Shown here one piece after another: positions 15,801 through 26,430 of a stretch of 64,000 bases of DNA. Origin of the DNA: Rotaria socialis (lineage: Eukaryota; Rotifera; Eurotatoria; Philodinida; Philodinidae); assembly GCA_905331475.1 (NCBI GenBank), contig CAJNYU010000496.1, positions 124,001 through 188,000 of the forward strand. Direction: 5' to 3'. The notes under the pieces were generated by a model, which worked only from the letters and a program-made list of their open reading frames with translations, made no database searches and was not told the origin of the DNA. Position 1 is the first letter of the stretch. Every line of letters starts with the position of its first letter. The position numbers and the translations under genes were made by a program.

Positions 15801-18800
15801 ATGCTTTATGCAAATGATTTTATTTCTCTTTTTTTCAATAGAAAGATGAGCCAGAACGAATAGATTTACCAGATGGTTGGGAATCGCAATTGGATAAATT
15901 TCGTCGTCTACTGTTAATTCGATCAATAACACCAGCACGTTTTGTTAAATCTGCATATGATTATGTAATTAATGCATTAGGACCAAAATATAGTGATGGT
16001 GTTGTACTCGATATGGAGAAAATGTGGGAAGAATCTGATAAATGTTCACCGATGATATGTTTTCTATCTATGGGTTCAGATCCATCGTTACAAATTGAAA
16101 TTTTAGCTAAAAACCGAACGATTGATTGTCATGCTATATCAATGGGACAAGGACAAGAAATTCATGCTCGACGATTATTAACGCAAGCTTATACAAATGG
16201 TACTTGGGTATTATTACAGAATTGCCATTTATCATTAGAGTTTTGTGAAGAATTTTTATTACAACTAACCGAAAATACAGATCGTATTCATCCAAATTTT
16301 CGTCTATGGATAACAACAGAAGTGAATCCTAAGTTTCCTATTGGTCTTTTACAACTTTCAATCAAATATACAGCCGAACCACCGCAAGGTATTCGCGCCG
16401 GTTTAAGACGAACATTTAATGGTCTAACAAAAGAACAACAATTAGAATCTAATCCACATGATAAATGGCGTCCATTATTATATACTGTGGCATTTCTACA
16501 TACCATTGTACAAGAACGTAGGAAATTTGGTCCACTAGGATGGAATATACCGTATGAATATAATCAATCGGATTTCAATGCAACCATTCAATTTATTCAA
16601 AATTATCTTGATGAATTGGATATATCAAAAGTAGGGCAATTCGGTTTTTGAATTGATTAAACCATAAATTATCTTGTTTTTCTGTTTCATCCATCTAGCC
16701 GATACAATGGAAAACAGTACATTATATGATATCAGAAGTACAATACGGAGGTAAAAGGAATGCTTGATTTAAAAGAAAGGAGACTCAATTATTATGTGTA
16801 ATTCTAGGCCGAGTCACTGATGATTTTGATAAACGTCTTCTTAAAACATATGTTAAATCTTGGTTTTGCGATGAAATGTTTGATGCCAATTTTCAGTTTG
16901 AAGAAAAAGCGTATCATATACCGAAAATAACTCGTATGGATGATATTTTTGATTATATTGATACAATGCCAAATTATGATAGTGGAAAAGTATTTGGATT
17001 AAGTCCATTGGCGAACGATAGGTTAGTACAAGAAATGATCATTATTCGGACATGAAAATAGTGAGAAATATTCAGGTGTAGTTTCTCGAGTTAAATATAT
17101 TTAATTACGGAGTAAATTTCGAAGAGAATAACTGTTGGACCAGTCTTCGGTAGATTAAAATATAGAGCTTGACGTAGATACTCTTTCTAATAACAATCAT
17201 TTGATCATATTTTACGTATTTTCGGATACATCTCTTCGTCACCCGTTTCATTGAATCCTTCGACAATTTAATAGTAGTTCATATATAAGAACTTCTAATT
17301 CCAGACATACGATCTCGAAAGAAACTTGTGCCAATTTTTCTATGAATCTGATTCATTTTTGAAACGACGACAGATTCTGAAAAAAGCTTATGAACTTAAA
17401 AGTCGCGATGGGAGCCTCTTATTTTATATAGAAACGTTGTATATGACAGCTAATGAGTTACACATCATTGGTTGTTGATTCTAAATGTGTGCCAAATCAT
17501 GAATCAAAAACAATGATTTTTACCATGACTACTGATATTTTTCCAACAAATTTTCATCTCAGTCTTGAAGATTCATTAGCTAAAACTATATTTACGCTCT
17601 GGATCGTCAGTTGTATGTCACAAGCTATGTTCTATGTGCAGCTGTAAAAAATTAAGAGACGCGAAGTTAATCAAACGTATGATTACATGTTATCCCTGTC
17701 AGTGTTTGGCATGTTAGAATATATATTATCGAATATCTATCTGAATGTCCGCAACTGTTGTCATATCTTAATACTGATTTTAAATCCTGTTTTATAAAAC
17801 AAACGAAAATTTTGCTTTTAACTTATATAGATATCAAGAAGATACAACAAAAAAAGTTCTTGATACAATATTAAGCATTCAACCAAAAGAAGCTCTTGCT
17901 GGCACAGGTGAAACACGTGAATCTTCTGTCTATCGGTTAGCAACAGAAACATTGGAAAAATTACCTCCTGATTATATTGCTTACGAAGTGAAAGAACGTC
18001 TTTCAAGACTTGAACCAATGAATATTTTTCTTCGACAAGAAATTGATCGTTTTCAACGTGTAATTAATATTGTACGAATGACTTTGATTGATTTAAAATT
18101 AGCTATTGATGGTACAATTGTTATGAACGAAGAATTACGCGATATACTTGATCGCATGTATGATGCAAAAATTCCAAGTATTTGGTTAAAATTATCATGG
18201 GAGTCATCAACATTAGGTGCTTGGTTTACGGATTTCTATGCACGAAATGATCAATATCGTTCATGGCTTCAGTTGAATAAAGATACACGACCAATAGCTT
18301 TTTCAATGGCAGGCTTTTTCAATCCACAAGGATTTTTAACAGCTATGCGACAAGTAAATTCTTTGTCTTCTTCCATGATTTTAATCATGTTCTACTATTT
18401 TATTTTCAGGAAGTAACAAGAGCTAATGCAGGTTGGTCGCTTGACAATGTTATTCTAACAAATCGAATAATACGAACCGATCGAGAAGCATTAAAAGAAC
18501 CACCGCGTGAAGGTGTTTATGTTTATGGTCTTTATATAGAAGGAGCTAAGATACGAAGCGGAGTTTTAGATGAATTAAAAGTCAACGAAAAATTGTTAAC
18601 ACATCCAATGCCTGTTGTACACATATCCGCTGAAGTTGAAGTGGGCGTACATGCATCGCTCTCGAAACATGAACGTCGTCCTGTTTTTTATGCGCCCGTT
18701 TATAAAAAGCCACGTCGAACAGATCGAAATTACATATGTACGCTTAAATTAGATTGTCCATCAGGTGATAAAACTGGACCAGATGTATGGGCATTACGAG

Positions 18801-18829
18801 GTGTTGCAGTTCTATGCGATAGTAAATAG
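863..18829 (+). CDS. DNAH5/DNAH8-like: Axonemal dynein heavy chain, outer arm (DNAH5/DNAH8 type), 5' partial, 38 exons
   Basis: ATP-driven motor subunit of ciliary outer dynein arms. Reconstructed exons: 863-1538, 1595-2214, 2269-2430, 2485-2659, 2718-3011, 3072-3241, 3597-3935, 4002-4203, 4278-4618, 4674-5169, 5232-5595, 5649-6174, 6235-6868, 7176-7228, 7294-7731, 7794-7928, 7997-8158, 8237-8725, 9156-9299, 9350-9742, 9811-10033, 10106-10628, 10916-11038, 11105-11582, 11647-11836, 11899-12479, 12544-12735, 12803-13284, 13345-14113, 14171-14434, 14499-14706, 14777-14874, 14931-14969, 15842-16630, 16699-16750, 16808-17021, 17831-18353, 18410-18829. Together about 4326 residues; vertebrate DNAH5 is about 4600, so roughly 300-450 N-terminal residues lie upstream. 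Visible in order: tail/linker; AAA1 P-loop GPAGTGKT (split by the 6869-7175 intron) with Walker [12 protein letters not shown]2 [11 protein letters not shown]3 [11 protein letters not shown]4 GVGGSGKQ; stalk coiled coils near 12190-12480 and 13020-13284 around the microtubule-binding tip; AAA5 with a GQGKS loop; AAA6 and C-terminal domain ending [13 protein letters not shown]5 versus DNAH8 cannot be separated by eye. Confidence 0.97.
6869..7175 (+). other. Intron splitting the AAA1 P-loop codons of dynein
   Basis: A 307-bp intron, longer than most in this gene, interrupts the Walker A motif between the codons for Gly-Thr and Gly-Lys-Thr. The donor is GTAAAA and the acceptor TTTTAG. Removing it restores GPAGTGKT followed by the conserved ETVKDMGR segment. 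No other element is recognised inside. Confidence 0.85.
8726..9155 (+). other. 430-bp dynein intron
   Basis: Non-coding AT-rich sequence between the AAA2 exon and the next one. The donor is GTATGT at 8726 and the acceptor TTCAATAG ends at 9155. I see no ORF, repeat or RNA gene in it. Confidence 0.75.
14970..15841 (+). other. 872-bp dynein intron
   Basis: Largest intron of the dynein gene, between the 39-bp exon at 14931-14969 and the AAA6 exon at 15842. The donor is GTACGT and the acceptor a T-rich tract ending CAATAG. It carries no recognised gene or repeat. Confidence 0.75.
17022..17830 (+). other. 809-bp dynein intron
   Basis: Non-coding stretch in the C-terminal part of dynein. The donor is GTTAGT and the acceptor ACTTATATAG. 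A 64-codon open frame at 17453-17647 lies inside but matches nothing in dynein and is not needed for the phase, so it is treated as chance. Confidence 0.7.
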
Positions 18830-18898
18830 ACAATGTGCAAATGAATTTTCAATAATTGTTGTTGTGCAGTGAAAAGATTTTTTTGATCTTTAATACAT

Positions 18899-18904
18899 AA
18901 TAAA
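18899..18904 (+). promoter_or_regulatory. Polyadenylation signal AATAAA of the dynein gene
   Basis: A canonical AATAAA lies about 70 bases after the dynein stop codon at 18829, a normal 3'UTR distance. It agrees with the gene ending here. Confidence 0.55.
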
Positions 18905-21810
18905 ACTAATTTTGATGTTGTATGAAATTTTACAGAAAAACAACATTGTCCACTGCCGGCACTAGTTTGACTGTAGGTACTGAGTCAAGAATAAGAGTGT
19001 TAAATCAAGATCATATACAATGTTGACAAACGACAGATGAGAAGAAATCTGTTTTCTATATTCTCAGGGAAAGCATTCCCATAGTTATAATTATTCTATG
19101 CAGGAGTAATCATTAACATCTCGATACATTGAAAAAAATCATCAGCTAATAAAATAAAACTGCAGAAACACATATTCGTATCAGTCAACTTTATTTATCA
19201 ATCAATGAAACAGAATCGAAGAACAACAGTAGTATTCATCAAACCCATCGAATTTTCCACAAGAAACAGTCATGATGATGCGTCTGATGCCATGATGCTT
19301 CAATCTTAGTTCTGTTACGAATCGCAATATGTTCGATTTGCAGGCATTGACCAGAATTCAGAAACCTATTAAAACAGTAGCCTTTACCAGCAGTCATAAA
19401 ACTAACCTTTCTGGCACTGTATATGTCCCACGGATAATATTTAACGATCGTAACTAAATCCACATTTTGATAAAGAACCACATATGACAGCCGTTTTCGG
19501 TTTTGTCGATACGGTATTTAAAGTTGAATCAATCTTTCTATTCTCATATATCGATCACTGCAAGGTTCTGTACATAATTACTATAATTTACGTAAATTCT
19601 AAGATATCCATTACCTAAAGCATTAATTATATCAATTGACGCATTCCTTTTTTTCTACACATTGCGATGAGCTTTTGAATTTCCGCATTCTTCACAATAT
19701 AGTATTTTCACTATTGAAACACTGCGAAGGAAAAAATGGCGTGGTTCGTACTGAACTCTTGAGGAAAATGGCGTCAATAAAATAAACTCATAGCTGGATG
19801 ATGGGGCTGCTTGTGTACATCTACAACAGCACTTAAACATATTTTCTTGAAGTTTAACTCTATGTGGAGCCTGCTGAACGTCACCAAGATTCTTATTCTA
19901 ATTTCGAAGATACTGTTTTTATTTTAAACTGGAAATGATACGAGTATTGTTCAGACGAATTTGACGATTTTCATGCATATATTTAGAACTCATAGTCAGC
20001 ATAAGTTCTGAATTACCATTGGCTTTGGCTCTTCTCCCTTCCATATCAATCAAGTTTACACGTCATTGAATAAATTCATATGCCAATATAAGACAAGTAA
20101 TCTCAGAATCTTGTAAGAGAATGCATAGGTAAAAAGAAAATGCCTTGAACGATATCAACGACAAGACTGAAACTGTTTTTTGGAAAGTTTAAAATCTTTT
20201 TGTAGAATCAAAATGGTTCGAATACATTTGCAAATATTCTAAATACTGCATACAATAGCTATCTGCTTTTATGCTCATATAAAAAAAATATCATATGATA
20301 GATGTCAAGGATAATTTATTTGCTATACGGGTCATATGATCGACATAAAAGCCATGGCTTAAGAAAGTATTCAGTATCAGTATTTCTGAACTTATCAAGA
20401 TATATGATAGTGCCTTGCGATGTGCTATTCGAATAATGAGCATGAACAAGAACAGTTTAACGTATGGTTAGAATAACACTAATGAAGTATCCAAAAGAAA
20501 AATAACGAGCATATAGCAGCCAAATACACGAAAGAATAGATTTTTATGTTTGAGCTACTACAGAGATAAATAAGTTAAATTATTTCTCAAGCGATAGATT
20601 ATTCTTGAAAAAATCGCCGGAATCTCTAGAGATTTTTCACTGGACGTATTTATGATAATGAGAACAAACAACACATGTAAGTTGTGCATTGCAGTTCTTG
20701 AGACACTGTGCTGACAACCTTTTCATGATTATTAAGTGCTATTATTCATTGATATAGCTATAAAACTAGGAAAACGAGAATCAAGAATATTGGGTATTAT
20801 TTATACAATTCGATGAATAAAATCCTTTGTTGATGAGACTAACTGGATAAATATAGTTTTTTTTATGGTTTTCCGCTTGGACAGTAAAGAATGTCTATTG
20901 TTTGTGATTGCATATGAATCTGTATTATTTCAATTCACAAAACAAAGATCAGAGAATGTTCCGAAATTATAATCTGATATGTTGAATTTGTATCATTGTC
21001 TCGTTTTCAATTAGAACAATACGTTGTATAATATCGTCAATAGTCCAATGTCTAGAATGTTCTAATGATCAATAGGCATTGTTTTCTAAGAATTCAAGTA
21101 TTTTACTGGAATATTTTATATACAATATAAGCACTTCATTTAAAGCTTACAATGGCATTGAACAATTTTGTTTTGACAAAGTACTATGAAGAATTTCATT
21201 GTCAATCGTTTTCTTCCCATTATATTCTCTTTCAGTAGGATAACATTGAGTTGATGTAATCTTTTCTCTTCTCAGATAGCTCAGTCTTGAAAAACTAGTA
21301 ACTATTATTGTCTTCTGTCAGTACTACTATATGGAATCAATCATTTCACTGATATAATCCACTGCGTGCTAATTTGTAGAGGTTACACAACCAACTGTTT
21401 CAATTATCTTTACATCAGTATCTAAGGCTGTATATGCTCATTAATCAAATTACTGAGATCAAAAGAGCTACTTTACTCAAAAATAAAAAGTAATGTAAGC
21501 TAGTACAGCAATCAAAAATAGAGATATTTTACGTCAGTTTTTTTATGTAGTTATTCATAAGTATTATGTTCTAAACAAAAAATCTACGAAGCAAATGATT
21601 AATCTATAAAAAGAAATGCCATGCGTACATTTTTTTGCAACAAAATTTCTTGCACGCTTAGTGAAAGTCTATAAAGATATCGTCTTTTCTTTCTTTAATA
21701 TCATGTGGTATCAAGATTTGGCGTGTAGGTATCCGACCAACAGGCAATGCATTTGCTGATTCCAAACAGAAGATAATAGCAGTGTCTTCTTTGAGTACAG
21801 ACTTCTTTTT

Positions 21811-21845
21811 TTCTTCTGCTTCTGCTTCTTCTTCTTCTTCTTCTC
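21811..21845. repeat. TTC/TTCTGC microsatellite
   Basis: A pyrimidine-only tract of TTC and TTCTGC units upstream of the heat shock gene. It has the simple-repeat pattern of an ordinary microsatellite. Confidence 0.8.
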
Positions 21846-22112
21846 ATCGTCTTACCCATTTTTTTCCAGTTTCTATACTATCATGTATATGCATATAATC
21901 AATACACGACGAAAAAGCCACATACACATGCATGCATATGTAGAATGGATGCTAAAAATAGTGTCAAGGATGCAAACTAGCTATTTCTATTTGATGATAG
22001 TATGTTTTTGTACAGAACGAAGAAAATACAAATGATGAAAGAAACGACAAAGACTACGAGCAAGGTATTCTATTCGTCGTTCTAACTTCATCGCTATTAA
22101 CATACATAATAT

Positions 22113-22826
22113 ATGGCTTCTTCGACTATTATACCTATTGTTTATACGCATAATTCTTTAGAGAAAAATCGTTTAGGATCACCAATATCTTCATCAAACC
22201 GTTACTCAGTACACGATCATGGGCAAGGCTATCGAACATATTCATATGAGTTCGATTTAGTTGATTATGAGCCAGAACAAATAGATGTTCTTCTGGATGA
22301 CAATGGTACATTACGCATACGTGCAAACCGTTCACCATGTCGAGAATTCAGACGTGAATATAATCTTGGTGGGCCTAACGTTGAAACAACACTTGTAAGA
22401 AATACAATTGACACTCGTGGACGTCTTCGCGTTGACATTGATGTTCGGCCACGCCGTTTTGATTTACAATCACCCAATAATAATATTCTTACGTTTGATT
22501 TGCAAGGCTACAGACCAGAAAATGTAAATGTTCGAATAAATCAAAATGGTTTACTTAAAATAAGTGGTCAACATATTGATAATTCACATGGTAATAATAT
22601 TAATCGTGAATACTATCGACAATATCAATTACCAGCAAATGTTGATCCTGATAAAGTACGTGCTCGTATGGATCAAAATCAAATACTAACTATTGAGTTA
22701 CCTCAATCATTATTAGCAAGAGATCCTACTAGACGTGAATATTGGGTACCTGTTTATGAAAGAAATTATCCGCCATGTTATTGTGGTACACCTGGTAGTG
22801 GCTGCTGTTGTTGCAATATTATGTAA
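22113..22826 (+). CDS. Small heat shock protein with two alpha-crystallin domains
   Basis: Single-exon gene of 237 residues, starting at the first ATG after an AT-rich leader. sHSPs are ATP-independent holdase chaperones that form oligomers in the cytosol. Two tandem alpha-crystallin (HSP20) units are readable: residues about 43-115, with a YEFDLVDYEPEQIDV strand and a DDNGTLRI turn, and residues about 123-200, with FDLQGYRPENVNVRI, QNGLLKISG, REYYRQYQLP, NVDPDKV and ILTIELP. The second is the more canonical copy. The tail is unusual: no IxI/V oligomerisation motif is obvious, and the last 20 residues hold six cysteines. An AATAAA overlaps the stop codon. Codon use resembles the neighbouring genes. 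The family is clear; tandem domains are known for some invertebrate sHSPs, notably in flatworms. Confidence 0.92.
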   Translation: MASSTIIPIVYTHNSLEKNRLGSPISSSNRYSVHDHGQGYRTYSYEFDLVDYEPEQIDVLLDDNGTLRIRANRSPCREFRREYNLGGPNVETTLVRNTIDTRGRLRVDIDVRPRRFDLQSPNNNILTFDLQGYRPENVNVRINQNGLLKISGQHIDNSHGNNINREYYRQYQLPANVDPDKVRARMDQNQILTIELPQSLLARDPTRREYWVPVYERNYPPCYCGTPGSGCCCCNIM

Positions 22827-22916
22827 TAAACAACAGAATCGAAGAAACACAAAGACATCTTTATTAATTTAGTAAAAAAATTTACAAAAGCAAAAAAAAA
22901 GATTTTCTCTTTTCAC

Positions 22917-23321
22917 TCATTCACATTTTTCTACTACAATCTTTTTCATAGTACTATGTATACCATCAATTTTGTTAATATAACATAGAAAATTAATTCC
23001 ATTTAATAGATATTCTTGAAAAATACATGTAGGAAATAAACGATCGTGGTTCGTCTTAGTTATTTTATCAATATGTATACGACGGTTATCTAAAATATGT
23101 CTTAATTCTGGAATGTTATCATAAATAAATTTTAGATAATCTTTTTCTGTTGATATTGATAAAAACGATGTTTTGTTTAATTGTTGAAGAATATATTTCA
23201 TGAGACGAACAATATTAATTAGAATTTTTTGTGTAGTTAAAATCAATGTCGATGTTGGAACACAAGTGAGTAGTGTTTGATGAGAACCTTTAAAAAAATC
23301 ATATATCATAAAGTAAATCAT
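22917..23321 (-). CDS. Hypothetical protein, possibly a terminal exon
   Basis: A 134-codon open frame converging on the heat shock gene, with only 90 bases between the two stop codons. I do not recognise a family. The protein is rich in Ile, Leu, Asn and Lys, and codon use matches the real genes nearby. An AATAAA in this orientation lies at about 22859-22864, some 50 bases after the stop, which supports a real 3' end. A possible acceptor (TTTTTTTAAAG) lies just inside the frame near 23290, so the ATG at 23321 may not be the true start and upstream exons may exist. It could still be a chance frame. Confidence 0.4.
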   Translation of the reverse strand: MIYFMIYDFFKGSHQTLLTCVPTSTLILTTQKILINIVRLMKYILQQLNKTSFLSISTEKDYLKFIYDNIPELRHILDNRRIHIDKITKTNHDRLFPTCIFQEYLLNGINFLCYINKIDGIHSTMKKIVVEKCE

Positions 23322-24087
23322 AAAGTATTTGTATGATTTTTCATTGAAAACATGACAGTTTCCAAAAGGAAATATAAATCTTATAGATGAAATATCGATA
23401 ATCTATGAGCAACTGGGCAGCTGGTCTTGGTTGTTTCAATTGAAATCTCTTATATATCTTACTTTGCATACTCACACTCACTTAATCGCAATACTCTGTC
23501 AACATTCATCAAGAGTAATATTTTATGCGATCAATCGCTTCCAGATTAATTGTCCTGTCACTCAATCTGTGCACTATATGTAGAAGATAAATTAGAATGA
23601 ATATAGATAAAAAAAAAACTCTTATAAACAATGTTTCGATAAATATTAAGTTGCAACTCAACGTTCAGTTTATACTTCAATGTTGCTATATTATTACGAT
23701 TCTTGATGCAAATTCTCATAATGAAATACAGTTAAATCTATCAACTGCATTCGTTACTTATTGAGACATTATCAAGCTTTGTATATCTATCTGCCTTATC
23801 TAGTTTCAGATGGTTTTCCGATTTTTCCAGTCAATAATTATATCACAACAACTATAAACTACTACTAAAAGTTATTGTGTATTGTTAAGAGATTTATGAA
23901 AATTTTTAAGCAATAGATTCTTAAGATTTACATCTAAACGAAACTCGTTTCGAATGAAACATCATGTAGAATTTCCATTAGCATGACTATAGTTTGACTA
24001 TGAAATCCTATGATTTAAAACCATCTACCGTTTTTTTTTGTAGTCATTTTACTAATATCCCCTTTTAGGAATTCAATATGACTAGAG
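23322..24087. other. Intergenic, nothing recognised
   Basis: AT-rich sequence between the minus-strand hypothetical frame and the GC-rich repeat. No gene, RNA or transposon feature is seen. Confidence 0.6.
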
Positions 24088-24258
24088 GTGTCAGCCGTAC
24101 GGCTGAGCCGCCGCAGCAGCCGATTTTTCAATAATATCAGCCGCCGCAGCCACCAAATTAGTAGTAATTTTAAGAATTTCGGGGGAGCCGCCGGTGCGAA
24201 AAAACAAGTTTAGCCGTTGCGCCGCTGCAAGAGATAAAAATTTTTGATAGCGTTATTT
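24088..24258. repeat. GC-rich GCCGCC(GCAGC) repeat next to the assembly gap
   Basis: Against an AT-rich background this stretch carries repeated AGCCGCCGCAGC-like units (about 24107-24120 and 24139-24152, with variants near 24186 and 24215-24257) and a perfect short palindrome CAGCCGTACGGCTG at 24094-24107. It runs toward the 100-N gap, so the assembler probably broke inside a larger dispersed or tandem repeat. No coding frame is convincing. The repeat family is not recognised. Confidence 0.55.
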
Positions 24259-24319
24259 TCCGCCGCTGACATCAATACATATGCGATCGAATCGAACATT
24301 TTTCTTTTAATTTTCGTCA

Positions 24320-24419
24320 NNNNNNNNNNNNNNNNNNNNNNNNNNNNNNNNNNNNNNNNNNNNNNNNNNNNNNNNNNNNNNNNNNNNNNNNNNNNNNNNN
24401 NNNNNNNNNNNNNNNNNNN
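24320..24419. other. Assembly gap (100 Ns)
   Basis: Exactly 100 N characters, the conventional scaffold gap of unknown size. Sequence on the two sides need not be adjacent in the genome. Confidence 0.98.
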
Positions 24420-25239
24420 TCTTTCATTTCCGAAGGCTTTGACTTTTCGCTAAATTTTGACCCCCCAGAAAAGTCTAAATTTTCATGAAAAACTAAAAAG
24501 CAAGCAAACATTTTACAATATTGCTCAATCGGCGTAATTTCTCATGTTGATTCCGAATCGATCACGTTTCTGGTAGAATAGTCGCGTTTCGATGAAGAAA
24601 ACCGTGGGCTACTAGCTGAATTTCATGTTTTTGTCATTCTGAATCAATATTGAAGGGCGATTTTCTTGAATGAATCAATATTTCAAGAAAGTAAAGTTAT
24701 ACTTTTGTAGCGCAATATCTGCTGGCTCTAATAGCATATAGAACAGGGCTATATCTTTTAACAGAAAAAAATCTAGATAGACTTTTAAAAATGTTGCCAA
24801 GATGTCATATTTTGGATATTTTGGTCGATATCCTTTAAGAAATTCCATAGATAAATTTTCGGAAAGTGACGTCTAAAATAGGTTAAATAGACGCAGCTTT
24901 TCACGAGGAATCCGAATAGACTATTTTAAAAATTCCAACAAAACGAAATTTCTATTAAAATTTCAAGAAACATTGAAGATATCCATATTATTAGGAAAAA
25001 TACGATTTTTCAACTGAATTGAAAAAAGTGGAAATATTTTCACATAATCATTTCAGAAGAAAAAATTCAAAGACATACTCTTACTCAGCTCGACGAGCTC
25101 TATCTAATGGTGTTTAAAAGAAACAAAATTTGCTCTAATTTTGGATTATTCCCACCTTAGATAATAAGATTATTTAATCACATCTTGTTATTGATACCCT
25201 GAAATTGAAAGAGTACTACTAAAGAGCATTGATCGTAAA
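24420..25239. other. Unrecognised intergenic sequence after the gap
   Basis: No coding frame is present. The stretch starts with a CCCCCC run and includes an AGCTCGACGAGCT inverted motif near 25087-25099. It may belong to the same repeat family as the sequence before the gap, but I cannot show this. The last 60 bases are the leader of the oxidoreductase gene. Confidence 0.4.
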
Positions 25240-26430
25240 ATGAATCGTTTCTTAACATCTATCCCACGATTAAACTTAATACCTAGTTTACCTAAAAACC
25301 CATTGGATTATCCAATTATATTGGTTGGTGCTGGTGCAATCGTTACGTTAGGACATTTACCCGCTTATAAAATAGCTGGATTCCCTGTCAAAGGTATTTA
25401 TGATACAGATCGACAAAAAGCATTGGCAGTAGCTAGTAAATGGAATATTCCGAAAGTCTATAATACAATCGACGAAGCATGTGCAACAGCAAACAATGAA
25501 AATGTTATCTTTGATTTAGCTGTTCCATCAAAACAGATAGAATCGATTCTTAAACAACTTCCAATAAATTCTCATGCACTCATTCAAAAACCAATGGGTG
25601 AAAATCTTGCACAGGCACAATCAATTGTTAATATATGTAAACAACGTCAAATTTCTGGCTCGATAAATTTTCAACTTCGCTATGCACCCTATATTGTTGC
25701 TCTTAAAGATGCTATTCAGCGTGGTTGGCTAGGTGACCGATTAACAACTATTGAAATACATGTGAATGTACATATGCCATGGTCATCATGGCCATTTCTC
25801 ACAACTGTGCCACGTCTTGAACTCACATATCATTCAGTACATTATGTCGATTTGATACGTGATCTTTCAAAGCCGTATGAACCGAGTACTGTTAATTGTC
25901 GTAGTAGTCGACATGCAGCGATGCCACATTTATCACCAGTTCGATCGTCTTACTCATTTGAATACAAACATGATCCAATGTTATATGTAAATATTTATAC
26001 AAATCACCATCATCGATGGGGTACCAAACATGCGCAATCTTATTTATTAGTTGAAGGAACTCGAGGTGCAGCTAAGGCACAATTAGGCGATAATCTTGCA
26101 TACGGAGAAAATATAGAAGGAAAACAAACAGATTATTTACAAGTAAAACTCCAATTGTTTTACAGCTGATTGACAATATTTGTCCGAGTATTCTTTTTCT
26201 AGATTTGTTCGGATGAAATTACGGATGGCAAATGGATTGATATTGATTTGGAAGCACGAAGCCGTTTTCCACATGCATTCATAGGGCCGATGGCAGCAGC
26301 TATACGTCGATGCGAAAATAAGAATGATCAGCCGTTAACTGATATTGAAGATGCACTTAAAACCACGGCAATACTCGAAGCTGCATGGAAAAGTTCAACG
26401 AATAACATGACCCCGATTGATTACGAATAG
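25240..26430 (+). CDS. Gfo/Idh/MocA-family NAD(P)-dependent oxidoreductase, 2 exons
   Basis: Predicted sugar, inositol or dehydro-sugar type oxidoreductase. Exons 25240-26142 and 26203-26430 (60-bp intron, phase 0) give 376 residues, near the usual 330-390 for the family. The N-terminal Rossmann fold shows a dinucleotide-binding loop, LVGAGAIVTLGHLPAY (residues about 28-43). An acidic residue follows at the second strand (YDTDRQKA), with the LIQKPMGEN segment near residue 118 that corresponds to the family EKP motif (Glu changed to Gln). The C-terminal half contains a HSVHYVDLIRDL helix typical of the substrate domain. The family is mainly bacterial, and bdelloids acquire many such genes, so horizontal origin is possible but unproven; the intron and codon use look host-like. 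The substrate cannot be told. Confidence 0.85.

Larger units (their letters stand above)
18830..22112. other. Intergenic region between dynein and the small heat shock protein
   Basis: About 3.3 kb with the dynein 3'UTR at the left end and the sHSP promoter at the right end. Only short frames are present, two of them on the minus strand at 19239-19481 and 19655-19840. A CTT/CTTCTG-rich microsatellite lies at 21811-21845. I recognise no RNA gene or transposon. Confidence 0.6.

Noticed and set aside
17453-17647. 64-codon frame in a dynein intron
   Set aside because: Not needed for dynein phase or conserved sequence.
19239-19840. Two short minus-strand frames, one beginning with several cysteines, near a minus-strand AATAAA
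   Set aside because: The frames could not be joined by plausible splice sites, the sequence between them has stops, and no family is recognised.
22020-22112. Possible heat shock elements upstream of the sHSP gene (scattered GAA/TTC units)
   Set aside because: No array of three correctly spaced inverted nGAAn units was found, so a site is not called.
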